Shown here piece after piece: positions 8,911-17,341 of a stretch of DNA of 37,242 nucleotides. Origin of the DNA: JAJQCI01 sp964388305 (lineage in GTDB: Bacteria > Bacillota > Clostridia > Lachnospirales > CAG-274); the NCBI GenBank assembly GCA_964388305.1, contig CAYMAA010000003.1, positions 1 to 37,242 on the forward strand, written 5' to 3'. The first letter of the stretch is position 1; every line of letters starts with the position of its first letter. Under the pieces are notes generated by a model that worked only from the letters and a program-made list of their open reading frames with translations, was not told the origin of the DNA and did not search any database. The translations under genes and the position numbers were made by a program.

Positions 8911-11100
8911 ATGAAAGGTTTAATTATATTTTCCGTTATTTTAACAGCCGTGCTTTTCGGCTGTTCCGCAGGCAGGCAAACAGCCGAAATCTCTCAGGCG
9001 GAGCAGGGAGCGTACGGACAAGCCTTGCCCGTAACAAGAGGAGAGGCGGCTCGTATGCTTGCCCTGTGTTTATATACAAATATGGAAATTTACCAAATGG
9101 AAAATAAGGCAGATTTTAAAGACGTTGCACGGTCGGACAGGCTTTACCCCTACATAAATGCCGCAGTAAACGCAGGTGTTATGGCAGGAGATAATGACAA
9201 ATTCCGCTCGGAGGATTATCTCACAGTTGAAGAAGCGTCTTTTATTATAAATAATGCGGATAAAACAAAGCGGCTGAAAATAGATGCCGGCGAGTCCGCA
9301 AAAACAAGTCCCATTTCCTACTGTATTTGGGTGGAAATACTTGATAAGCTGTCCGAAAGCGGCAATACAAAAAATGTTGAAAAACGTGAAATGACCCTTT
9401 TAATGACAGAATACGACAATAAAAGCATACAGGACTATGCAATAACCGATAAGGGTCTTTTTAAAACAGACGGCTTTGTAGGCAACAATGTAGAATACTG
9501 CGGCTGTGCCTTTTTGGTAAAGGAAAATGCCATAATAGCCATAAGTGAAGTAACCACCCTAACCCCCGCCTTGAATAAGGCGCTGGTATTAAAATCCTCT
9601 TCGGATAAAACGGAAATATTTTCAGGCGGCTGCACAAAAGTCCTTAAAGGTCATATAGAGGGCAAGCTTCCGCTTGTTGCGGATATTACCATAGAAAAGG
9701 ACACAGTAAAGGAAAGCGCCCCCTATACCGCAGTAAAGCAGGGCAGGGTTTTATCGGTAAACAGTCAAATTTTGTTTGATGATGATTTTTCATACAATAC
9801 AGATGAAAATTTTTTTGTGTACTCTACATATAATGGCATACAAAGGGAAGGCAAAACCGCCCTATTAAGCGGCAGCAACGCTGATGTTGTTTTCAGCCAA
9901 AACAAAGCAATTTGCGCCATAGTTAAGGAAGAGCCGAAAAGTGATAAAATAAGAATAAATATAACATCGCCCCAAGGCACGGCAACGCAAAACAGCATTA
10001 AAATAACCTGTACCGACAGCTATAAAATCAAAAGCGGAACAAAAGAAACTGACTTTGACAAAAACAGTATATATGAGCTTAACAATACAGAGGGGAAAAC
10101 AGTTTTCGGCGGCAAAAGAGCCGTTGTAACAACAAAGGGCAGCCTTACCGTAAACGGAAAAAACTGCGGCGGCAGTGCTGAAATTATAATTACGGAAGAT
10201 GGCTATTCCGTTGTGAGGGAAACAGAGCTTGAAGAATATCTTTGGGGTGTGGTATGCGCTGAAATGCCCTCTTCCTACCATATAGAGGCGCTAAAGGCTC
10301 AGGCTGTTGCCGCAAGGAGCTATGCCTATAAACAGCGGCAGGATAACTCCAAGCTCCGGTACGGCGCAAATATAGACGATACAACCGCATTTCAGGTTTA
10401 CAATCCCTCAACAGTATGCGATGAAGCCAAAAAAGCCGTTAAAGCAACGGAAAACCAATATATAACATATAACGGAGAGATTGTAAAAGCCAACTTTTAC
10501 TCCACCTCCTGCGGAACAGGCGCAAACAGCGGCGAAATTTGGGGAAACGGCAGTATATACCCGGCATCAACCCCAAAATATCTGTCCTGCAAATCCATAG
10601 GCGGCTCCCCTGTTCCCGATTTTGATAATGAAGCCGCAGCTCTCGCATTTTTTAAATCCAAGGACGAAAATGCCCTTGAAGCGGACTTCCCCTATTACAG
10701 ATGGAGCTTTGAAACCGATGGCTCAACGGTAAATAACGCAAAGGGCAAGGTAAACTCTATAACCGTCACAAAAAGAGGTGTGGGAGGAAATGTAATGGAG
10801 CTTGCGGTAAGCTGTGAAAACGGTGATATAACAATTACGGGAGAAAATGCCGTAAGAAGCTTTATTAACCCAAATTCCATAACCCTGCAAAACGGCGCAA
10901 CAGCAAGCTTTAAAAGCCTGCCAAGCACATTTTTTGCCATAGAAAGGCAAAACGGCAAATTCTGTTTTTACGGCGGCGGTTACGGTCACGGTGTGGGTAT
11001 GAGCCAAAACGGCGCGCAGGCTCTTGCCCTAAAAGGCAAAAATTATAAATATATTTTGGAATACTTTTTCAGCGAAACAAAAGTAAATAAACAAAAATAA
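8911..11100 (+). CDS. SLH-like and SpoIID/LytB-domain lipoprotein
   Basis: 729 residues. The N-terminus is a lipoprotein signal (VLFGCSAG, lipidated Cys18). Residues about 40-120 resemble an S-layer-homology repeat (TRGEAARMLAL, then FKDVARSD, then AVNAGVMAGD). A long middle part has no assigned domain. The C-terminal part, from about residue 415, is a SpoIID domain: EEYLWGVVCAEMPSSYHIEA with Glu451 at the position of the catalytic acid of SpoIID lytic transglycosylases, AQAVAARSYA, and the late GGGYGHGVGMSQNGAQ motif with His693. It probably acts on denuded glycan strands of the cell wall. SpoIID itself is a membrane protein without an SLH part, so this is more likely a vegetative or accessory paralogue. 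GGAGGGG precedes the ATG. Confidence 0.88.
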   Translation: MKGLIIFSVILTAVLFGCSAGRQTAEISQAEQGAYGQALPVTRGEAARMLALCLYTNMEIYQMENKADFKDVARSDRLYPYINAAVNAGVMAGDNDKFRSEDYLTVEEASFIINNADKTKRLKIDAGESAKTSPISYCIWVEILDKLSESGNTKNVEKREMTLLMTEYDNKSIQDYAITDKGLFKTDGFVGNNVEYCGCAFLVKENAIIAISEVTTLTPALNKALVLKSSSDKTEIFSGGCTKVLKGHIEGKLPLVADITIEKDTVKESAPYTAVKQGRVLSVNSQILFDDDFSYNTDENFFVYSTYNGIQREGKTALLSGSNADVVFSQNKAICAIVKEEPKSDKIRINITSPQGTATQNSIKITCTDSYKIKSGTKETDFDKNSIYELNNTEGKTVFGGKRAVVTTKGSLTVNGKNCGGSAEIIITEDGYSVVRETELEEYLWGVVCAEMPSSYHIEALKAQAVAARSYAYKQRQDNSKLRYGANIDDTTAFQVYNPSTVCDEAKKAVKATENQYITYNGEIVKANFYSTSCGTGANSGEIWGNGSIYPASTPKYLSCKSIGGSPVPDFDNEAAALAFFKSKDENALEADFPYYRWSFETDGSTVNNAKGKVNSITVTKRGVGGNVMELAVSCENGDITITGENAVRSFINPNSITLQNGATASFKSLPSTFFAIERQNGKFCFYGGGYGHGVGMSQNGAQALALKGKNYKYILEYFFSETKVNKQK

Positions 11101-11110
11101 TAAAAAGCTA

Positions 11111-11139
11111 TTGAGAAACCCGTAAAAATATGTTAAAAT
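11111..11139 (+). promoter_or_regulatory. Sigma-A promoter for the CBS-pair gene
   Basis: TTGAGA (11111-11116) and TAAAAT (11134-11139) with a 17-base spacer. It overlaps an in-frame ATG at 11130, which therefore is unlikely to be the true start. Confidence 0.72.
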
Positions 11140-11168
11140 GTAATAAATTTATAAAGAAGGTGATTTTT

Positions 11169-11792
11169 ATGTATATATGGGAACTGAATACATCTCGTGT
11201 AATAGCTCTTAGGGCGGATTTATCCGCCGCAAAGGCTTATCAGCTTGTGGAAAATGTGGATCATACAAAATTCCCCGTTGTGGACTCCTCCAATAAACTT
11301 GTGGGGATAGTTGAAAAATCCGATCTTGCTGATATTTCCTCTACCTCAAGTCCCTTTAAGGAGCTGCGTTTTTCTTCCATCTTAAGCCAAACAAAGGTAA
11401 GAGATGTTATGAACGGCAATGTGTATTATGCAAAAGAAACGGATACCATTTGGCAGGCGGCGCTTAATATGAAAGACCATCGTGTAAGTATTCTGCCTGT
11501 TGTAAACGAAGATAATGAGGTTATAAGCGTACTTGCAAGAAACGACATTTTTAAGGCTCTTTTAAACCTTACGGGAGCAAAGCTTTCGGGCATCCACATT
11601 TCCGTGCTGACTGATGACCCAAATTCTCTTTTCAATATTGCGGAAACGGTAAAGGCAAACAACTGTACTCTTCATTTTATTGCTTTTACAGGCAAAACAG
11701 CAGACCTTAAAATAAGCGGTGCAAATGCCGAAAGAGTAAAGGATGAAATTGAAAAATCCTATAAAATTAAATATACTTATACAATTAACTGA
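11169..11792 (+). CDS. CBS-pair protein with C-terminal ACT-like region
   Basis: 207 residues beginning MYIWELNTSRVIAL. Two CBS motifs cover about residues 15-130 (FPVVDSSNKLVGIVEKSDL and VSILPVVNEDNEVISVLAR), a module that binds adenosine nucleotides and senses energy state. The last 70 residues (ISVLTDDPNSLFNIAETVKA) resemble an ACT-type ligand-binding fold, as in AcuB-like proteins. It is presumably a cytoplasmic regulator; the target is unknown. The ATG at 11169 is chosen because GAAGGTGA lies directly upstream and the promoter overlaps the alternative start. Single gene ending at a terminator. Confidence 0.87.
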   Translation: MYIWELNTSRVIALRADLSAAKAYQLVENVDHTKFPVVDSSNKLVGIVEKSDLADISSTSSPFKELRFSSILSQTKVRDVMNGNVYYAKETDTIWQAALNMKDHRVSILPVVNEDNEVISVLARNDIFKALLNLTGAKLSGIHISVLTDDPNSLFNIAETVKANNCTLHFIAFTGKTADLKISGANAERVKDEIEKSYKIKYTYTIN

Positions 11793-11808
11793 CGTCAAAA
11801 CCGTAAAA

Positions 11809-11846
11809 AGCCATTCTCGCAAACAAGCTGAGAACGGCTCTTTTTT
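11809..11846 (+). terminator. Intrinsic terminator after the CBS gene
   Basis: AGCC-A-TTCTC (11809-11818) pairs with GAGAA-C-GGCT (11830-11839) with one A.C mismatch, followed by a T-run to 11846. The T-run overlaps the stop codon of the converging dpaB. Confidence 0.8.
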
Positions 11847-12417
11847 ATAATAAAACCGGTTGAATTTGTCTGCCCTGCAACGCTTTTTCAACAGTATCAC
11901 TGAGCTTTTCAAAATCAGCCACCAGGGACATAGGCTTGCCGGCGCTGTCATCCTGCCCAAAGGGTACAAAATAAATGTTCTTTCTGTTCATCATTAAACC
12001 TATGTTTTTAAAGTTCCCCGCCAAGCCGTCGTTTGTGGCAACGGCAATAACAACGGGGCTTTCGTTTCTTAAATGCGCCTTTACCGCCAATGTAACCGCC
12101 GTATCGGCTATGCCGTTAGCAATTTTAGCCAAAGTGTTTCCCGTACAGGGAAAAACCGCCAAAACATCAAACATCTTTTTGGGGCCTATAGGCTCAGCCT
12201 CCCATATTTCTTCAATAATACCCTTTCCGCTGATTTTCCTCAGCCGCTCTTTAAAGTCCTCAGCCTTTCCAAAGCGAGTGTCTGCGGCAGCTGCTGCGGC
12301 GCTCATAACAATTTGCATATCATACTTATCCCCAAGCTCCTCCAAAACGCCGCACGCCTTGCCAAAACAGCAAAAAGAACCGCACATTCCAATGCCTAAT
12401 CTGATTTTTTCATACAA
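11845..12417 (-). CDS. dpaB: Dipicolinate synthase subunit B
   Basis: Flavoprotein-like subunit that, with DpaA (SpoVFA), converts a lysine-pathway intermediate to dipicolinic acid for the spore core. Matches to SpoVFB as I know it: TRFG, WEAEPIGPKK, CTGNTLAKIANGIAD, RNESPVV, TNDGL, KNIYFVPFGQDDSAGKP and a C-terminal QIQPVLL. The best start is a TTG at 12415-12417 with GGAGGTGG eight bases upstream, giving about 190 residues (MYEKIRLGIGMCGSFC); an ATG ten codons upstream lacks such a site and lies in a hairpin (CTGTTTA/TAAACAG, 12431-12457). No dpaA gene is adjacent, although the two usually form an operon. The ClC gene is 51 bases upstream on the same strand. Confidence 0.92.
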   Translation of the reverse strand: MYEKIRLGIGMCGSFCCFGKACGVLEELGDKYDMQIVMSAAAAAADTRFGKAEDFKERLRKISGKGIIEEIWEAEPIGPKKMFDVLAVFPCTGNTLAKIANGIADTAVTLAVKAHLRNESPVVIAVATNDGLAGNFKNIGLMMNRKNIYFVPFGQDDSAGKPMSLVADFEKLSDTVEKALQGRQIQPVLL

Positions 12418-12468
12418 CAAAACCACCTCCCTGTTTATACTATTCATTAATAAACAGAGAGGTTACTG

Positions 12469-14013
12469 TTATAATGCCTTTTCGCTTGTAAAGTATTCTT
12501 CCGCAAACTGCAGGTCGCACTCATACAGCAAAATAACAAGCTCATCACCCTGACGTATAATAACGTCGCCCCGTGGCACAACCTCATCTAACCCGCGCTT
12601 GATAGATACAAGCAAAAGGTTTTTAGGTATTTTAAGCTCTCTTATAGCCTTGTTTACAACGTATGAAGAAATATCAACGGGTATTTCTATCATAACCCTT
12701 TTTCCTCTTTCGTCAGGCTCTTTAACCTTTCTTAAAGAATTGTTCAAAAGCATTTCATAAACAGATTTGCATCTAAAAATCTCCGTTACAACAAAAGCCA
12801 CAATAGTTACAACGGATAAAAACAAAAACCTGCTGAAGCTGCCTGTCATTTCACATACCAAAATTATCCCCGTAACGGGCGCTTTTGTTACCGCGCCAAA
12901 AAAGCCTGCCAAAGAGATTGCTATAAAAAAACCCATACAGCCGGGGCCTATGCTGAAATATTTTACAAATATCATTGTAAAAACGGCTCCTGTAAGTGCG
13001 CCTATTGTAAGCAACGGCAAAAAAATCCCTCCCGGTGCGCCTGAAGAAAAACAAAACTGAGTAAAACAGAATTTAACAATAAGCAATAACAAAAGCATAT
13101 TAAGTCCGTAGCTTTCTGTTGCCAACGCCTCGATCATATTATGCCCTCCGCCCAAAAGCTGCGGCAGAGTAAGGGCAATTATCCCTGTAAATATAAATGC
13201 CGGCACCTGCTTCATAAAATAGGGCAGCTTAAAAATATCATCATAATGATTTGTAAAAAATATAATGCACTTGTTAAAAATTACCGCCATAAAGCCAAGG
13301 CCTATACCGGCAATTACAACATAGTACATACTCCTGTAGGGTATTCTTGTAATTTCTCCAAGCTTAAAAACAGGCTGACTTCCAAAAATAAATTTGGAAA
13401 CCATATCCGCAGTAATGCCCGTTGTCATTCCCCCGATAAAAAGATATTTGTTAAAGCTTTTATGCAGCTCCTCCATAACAAACAGCACAGCCGCAAAGGG
13501 CGCATTAAAGGCCGCCGCCAAGCCTGCCGCCGCGCCGAATGTTAAAAGATACCTTTCCTTTGTTTTGGGACGCTTTAAAAACCTGCTTATACCAATGCCC
13601 GTTACTGCTCCTATTTGTATTGAGGGGCCTTCACGCCCCAAGCTCATACCCGAGCCTAAACAAATAAGTCCTCCCAAAAATTTTAAAATAAGCACCCTAA
13701 ACCATTTAAACCTCATTTTTCCAAGCAAAACACCCTCCACCTGAGGTATGCCGCTGCCTGAAATAAGCGGCTCTGTTTTTACCATAAGTCCCGTAATACA
13801 ACCCAATGCCGTAAGCGCCGAAAACATAATTAAAGCCTTCGGCAGGCTGTTCACACTGCTGTACATATTTTGCGAAAAATCAAAAATTTTCGCCAGTAAT
13901 AGTCTGTAAATACTTACAATCAATCCACCGATGAGTCCTACAAAAATACCCTCAAAAATAATGGTATATCGGTAGCTGTCCGTTTCCGCAAGCATTTTTT
14001 CCGTTTTGTTCAT
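12469..14013 (-). CDS. ClC-family chloride/proton transporter with C-terminal TrkA-C domain
   Basis: 514 residues, about ten hydrophobic helices. Hallmarks: GSGIPQVEG (86-94), GREGP with gating Glu128, and GAPGGIFLP in the second half. Glu182, in FVMEELHKSF, aligns with the internal proton glutamate of E. coli ClC-ec1 (Glu203), so a Cl-/H+ exchanger is more likely than a passive channel. The last 70 residues (RVMIEIPVDISSYVV to EEYF) form a TrkA-C/RCK-C-type regulatory domain. The ATG at 14013 follows GAGGGAG; an upstream in-frame ATG at 14046 lies inside the preceding gene's terminator and is rejected. A weak candidate promoter (TTTACA, 18 bases, GATAAT with the -10 at 14075-14080) overlaps the end of the SseB-like gene. 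Confidence 0.93.
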   Translation of the reverse strand: MNKTEKMLAETDSYRYTIIFEGIFVGLIGGLIVSIYRLLLAKIFDFSQNMYSSVNSLPKALIMFSALTALGCITGLMVKTEPLISGSGIPQVEGVLLGKMRFKWFRVLILKFLGGLICLGSGMSLGREGPSIQIGAVTGIGISRFLKRPKTKERYLLTFGAAAGLAAAFNAPFAAVLFVMEELHKSFNKYLFIGGMTTGITADMVSKFIFGSQPVFKLGEITRIPYRSMYYVVIAGIGLGFMAVIFNKCIIFFTNHYDDIFKLPYFMKQVPAFIFTGIIALTLPQLLGGGHNMIEALATESYGLNMLLLLLIVKFCFTQFCFSSGAPGGIFLPLLTIGALTGAVFTMIFVKYFSIGPGCMGFFIAISLAGFFGAVTKAPVTGIILVCEMTGSFSRFLFLSVVTIVAFVVTEIFRCKSVYEMLLNNSLRKVKEPDERGKRVMIEIPVDISSYVVNKAIRELKIPKNLLLVSIKRGLDEVVPRGDVIIRQGDELVILLYECDLQFAEEYFTSEKAL

Positions 14014-14037
14014 TTTCTCCCTCTTTGCATTAACCGC

Positions 14038-14067
14038 AAAAAACATCGGAGCTAAATTGCTCCGATG
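14038..14067 (-). terminator. Intrinsic terminator after the SseB-like gene
   Basis: CATCGGAGC (14044-14052) and GCTCCGATG (14059-14067) form a perfect nine-base stem with a six-base loop. On the minus strand it is followed by six T residues (14038-14043). Located just after the stop codon at 14079. Confidence 0.92.
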
Positions 14068-14078
14068 TAAAATTATTA

Positions 14079-14948
14079 TCAGCCGAAAAGTCCCTTTGTG
14101 TAAAAAGCCTTTTTGTTTTGTATGGCGTCCCTTGCGGTTTTCTCCCCTGCCGTCATAACAGTCAGTTTAAGCTTATCTTCCGTATTTTCCCTGTAAATGG
14201 TTTCAATCTCGTTGTAAACCGTTTCCTTGCCGTTCTTATCCCCTTTATATTCAATAACAACAAGGGGTGTAGGCTTGCTGTCCTTTGCGGAATGATAAAT
14301 TTCCAAAAAATAAGCCTTGCTTATTGTTTTAACACCTTTAAAATACTTCTTAAAAGCCTTTAAAAGCTCCGTCGGCTCCTCTAAAGGCTCTCCGATATAT
14401 AAAATATCATCAGTTCCTGTCTTTTTCTCTTGTTCAACAGCCTGCTGAGCCGCTGTCTGAGTCCGCATAGCCTTAGTCTGTTCAGCCATATTTGCCATAT
14501 TTTCGCTAAGCTGCTTTAAAACATTTACCTCCAGCAAAAGTCCCTGACTGAAGGCATTAATAATAACGCCCTTAATGGAGTCCGCCGAGCCTGTGGCAAT
14601 CTTTAAAATTTCAGGAAAAGGCATTGCCGCAGCCTCCTTCGGAAAATTAGGCTGTTTTTTAATTTCGTCCCAGTCCGTAAACACACCAAAAAGATTTTCG
14701 CCCTGTTTGTTTTTAAGCATCATAAATTTAAGCTCAACCTTTTGTGTGTTCTCGCCGGTTTTTTCCTTTTTTATTGCCGTACAAGGCACCAACAGACGGG
14801 ATTTTAAAAGCTGCTGAATAAAAGTAGCCTGGGTATTTCTGTTGGGATCCGCCTTAAAAAGCTCCATTGCATTAATAAGGTTGGGATTTTTTATTTCATT
14901 GTTTTTTGCCTGTGCGTTTTCGCCTGCAGGCTTATCGTTACTGTTCAT
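14079..14948 (-). CDS. SseB-family protein
   Basis: 289 residues, soluble, no signal peptide. An N-terminal SseB-type domain spans roughly residues 28-155 (FIQQLLKSRLLVPC, LFGVFTDWDEI, PFPEILKIA, GVIINAFSQGLLL). A Gln/Ala-rich linker follows, then an SseB C-terminal domain from about residue 180 (IGEPLEEPTELLKAFKKY). SseB-like proteins are widespread but without a settled biochemical role; early links to serine sensitivity exist in E. coli. AGGTG lies before the ATG. Only 15 bases separate it from the aconitase-like gene upstream, so the two are probably co-transcribed from 17313-17341, ending at the terminator 14038-14067. Confidence 0.8.
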   Translation of the reverse strand: MNSNDKPAGENAQAKNNEIKNPNLINAMELFKADPNRNTQATFIQQLLKSRLLVPCTAIKKEKTGENTQKVELKFMMLKNKQGENLFGVFTDWDEIKKQPNFPKEAAAMPFPEILKIATGSADSIKGVIINAFSQGLLLEVNVLKQLSENMANMAEQTKAMRTQTAAQQAVEQEKKTGTDDILYIGEPLEEPTELLKAFKKYFKGVKTISKAYFLEIYHSAKDSKPTPLVVIEYKGDKNGKETVYNEIETIYRENTEDKLKLTVMTAGEKTARDAIQNKKAFYTKGLFG

Positions 14949-14963
14949 AAAAACACCTCATAG

Positions 14964-17258
14964 TTATTCTTTATAATAGTTTATAAGACACCCTGCAAGA
15001 ATTATTTTTCTCTCATCCTCCGTAAGCTCTGCCATATTAAGAGTAAATTCATTCAGCTTGCCGTTTTTAACAACATAAGCCGTTATATCCTTTGCATTTT
15101 CAGCAATAGCCTTTCTTACATCGGGTACAAAAATATAGTCGCTGTTTTCAAAAGGAGTTTCCCCCTCAAAAACAAACGGCAGCATACCCCAGTTAATAAG
15201 GTTGGAGCGGTATCTCTTTGTGGCATATTCCTTGGCAATGTTAGCCCAGCCGCCGATTACCTTCTGGCAGCTTGCAGCCTGTTCTCTTGCCGAGCCGTCA
15301 CCGGGTTTTATTGCATATATGGTTGTGCCAATGCCTACGTCTGTTCTAAAATGAATATCACTGTATCTTTCGTCATCTTTAATTGTATTAAAAATTTCCT
15401 CAAGCTCAGGCAAAACCTTTTTGGGGCATTGTCCCTCAGTGTTTCTTGCAATTTCCGCCTTCTGCACTTCCTTTGTTCTTCCAACATAAGCAGGGTCTTT
15501 ACGGGAAAGAGTAAACTCCGCCAGCCCTAAAGGATTTGAACGGTAAGAGCTTGTTTCTCCCGAGGGGATAAGCTCGTCCGTTGTGGTAACAGGGTCGGTA
15601 ATATAGCTTACTACCTTTAGTAAAAGATTGTTTGGCAGTGCGCTCATAGCCGGCCAGTCCGTAATGTTCGGCCCAAACTTTAGCTCAACACTTGGGTCGG
15701 CTTTGCCAAAGCCGTTGTATACTCTGTTATCATATACGGATTTGTTAAAATAATACTTAGGCTTGCTGAAATTAACATCTATATCCGTAGCCGCCGTAAG
15801 CACGCCATGGTTTGCGGCAGTTGCGGCAATGGAGCGTGCGTCCATAAGCGCAACGGAAGCTATCTGACCGTTACCCGGCTTTGAACCCTCTCTGTTGGGG
15901 AAGTTTCTTGTGGAATGTCTTATTGAAAGACCGTTGTTTGGCGGCACATCTCCTGCTCCAAAGCAAGGGCCGCAAAAAGCGGAACGCACCGTAGCGCCTG
16001 CCTCCATAAGCTTAAATATTGAGCCGTTTTCCACAAGCCTCATAAATACGGGCTGAGATGACGGATAAACGGATAATGCAAATTCATCACTGCCTGTTGT
16101 TTTACCGCATAAAATATCCGCGGCATCGCAAATGTTGTCATAAGTTCCTCCTGCGCAGCCTGCGATAACGCCCTGCTCAACCGTAAGCCTGCCGTTTTTA
16201 ACCTTGTCTTTAAGTTTAAGGCTTATGCCCGGTGCGGAAATCTGCTTTGTGCCGTTCTTTTCAACAATATCCAGAATGTCAAGGAGATTTTCGTTCAGCT
16301 CGTCTATTGTATATACGTTAGACGGGTGGAAAGGCATTGCTATCATAGGCTTAATCTTTGCAAGGTCTACATATACAAGACCGTCATAATAAGCTCCGTT
16401 TTGCGGTTTAAGCTCCTTATAGGCCTCGGCTCTGCCGTGAATACCGTACCAGTCCTTAACATTGTTATCCGTTGCCCAAACGGAAGAAAGACAGGTGGTT
16501 TCCGTTGTCATAACGTCAATTCCGTTTCTGTACTCCACGGAAAGATTTTTAATGCCGTCACCAATAAACTCCATAACCTTGTTCTTAACATAACCGTTTT
16601 TAAATACTGCCCCTATAATTGCAAGAGCCACGTCCTGAGGGCCAACCCCGGGGTCAGGCTTTCCCGTTAAATAAATACCCGCAACATCGGGGTAATTTAC
16701 ATCATAGGTTTTGCATAAAAGCTGCTTTGCCAGCTCACCGCCGCCCTCGCCTATTGCCATTGTTCCCAAAGCGCCGTACCTTGTGTGGCTGTCACTTCCG
16801 ATAATCATTTTTCCGCAGCCTGCCATCATTTCCCTCATATACTGATGAATAACGGCTAAGTGAGCAGGCACATAAATTCCGCCGTATTTTTTTGCGGCGG
16901 AGAGTCCAAAGGCATGGTCGTCCTCATTAATTGTGCCTCCCACGGCGCAAAGAGAATTGTGACAGTTTGTTAAAACGTAAGGTATGGGAAATTCCTTTAG
17001 TCCCGATGCCCTTGCCGTTTGAATAATTCCCACATAAGTAATATCGTGAGAAGCCATAGCGTCAAACTTAATTTTAAGCCGCTTCATATTCCCGGATGTG
17101 TTGTGTTTTTCCAAAATTGAATAGGCAATGGTCTTTTTTCTTGCTTCGTCAATATTATCATTAATGCCTAAAGCCTTCAGCCTTGCCTTTCCTTGAGCAT
17201 CATCTCCGATAATTTCCCCATTGGCATAAAAAATACCCCCGTCATAAAGTTTTATCAT
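14964..17258 (-). CDS. Aconitase-superfamily hydratase (YbhJ-like)
   Basis: 764-residue aconitase-fold enzyme. Cluster ligands are visible as Cys368 (GCAGGTYDN), Cys429 and Cys432 (CGPCFGAGDVPPNN), and the active-site signature IIGSDSHTRYG is present. Overall it resembles the E. coli YbhJ group of putative hydratases, about 750 residues, rather than canonical AcnA/AcnB or the LeuC/LeuD isomerases, so the true substrate is open. A good GGAGG site precedes the ATG. The promoter overlaps the stop of the upstream ABC lipoprotein gene, and the SseB-like gene follows in the same unit. No other citrate-cycle gene is nearby. Confidence 0.88.
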   Translation of the reverse strand: MIKLYDGGIFYANGEIIGDDAQGKARLKALGINDNIDEARKKTIAYSILEKHNTSGNMKRLKIKFDAMASHDITYVGIIQTARASGLKEFPIPYVLTNCHNSLCAVGGTINEDDHAFGLSAAKKYGGIYVPAHLAVIHQYMREMMAGCGKMIIGSDSHTRYGALGTMAIGEGGGELAKQLLCKTYDVNYPDVAGIYLTGKPDPGVGPQDVALAIIGAVFKNGYVKNKVMEFIGDGIKNLSVEYRNGIDVMTTETTCLSSVWATDNNVKDWYGIHGRAEAYKELKPQNGAYYDGLVYVDLAKIKPMIAMPFHPSNVYTIDELNENLLDILDIVEKNGTKQISAPGISLKLKDKVKNGRLTVEQGVIAGCAGGTYDNICDAADILCGKTTGSDEFALSVYPSSQPVFMRLVENGSIFKLMEAGATVRSAFCGPCFGAGDVPPNNGLSIRHSTRNFPNREGSKPGNGQIASVALMDARSIAATAANHGVLTAATDIDVNFSKPKYYFNKSVYDNRVYNGFGKADPSVELKFGPNITDWPAMSALPNNLLLKVVSYITDPVTTTDELIPSGETSSYRSNPLGLAEFTLSRKDPAYVGRTKEVQKAEIARNTEGQCPKKVLPELEEIFNTIKDDERYSDIHFRTDVGIGTTIYAIKPGDGSAREQAASCQKVIGGWANIAKEYATKRYRSNLINWGMLPFVFEGETPFENSDYIFVPDVRKAIAENAKDITAYVVKNGKLNEFTLNMAELTEDERKIILAGCLINYYKE

Positions 17259-17312
17259 AGCTTTCCTCCTGATTTATACACAAATTTTCATCTCCAAAAA
17301 TTCGTCATTATA

Positions 17313-17341
17313 ATTCTACCACAATTCACCCTGTATTTCAA
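17313..17341 (-). promoter_or_regulatory. Sigma-A promoter for the hydratase-SseB unit
   Basis: Minus-strand TTGAAA (17336-17341) and TAGAAT (17313-17318) with a 17-base spacer. The -35 overlaps the stop codon of the preceding lipoprotein gene. A leader of about 48 bases is expected. Confidence 0.75.

Noticed and set aside
13980..14046. Longer ClC start at 14046
   Set aside because: This ATG lies inside the perfect terminator hairpin of the preceding gene; the ATG at 14013 has a ribosome site and fits the family.
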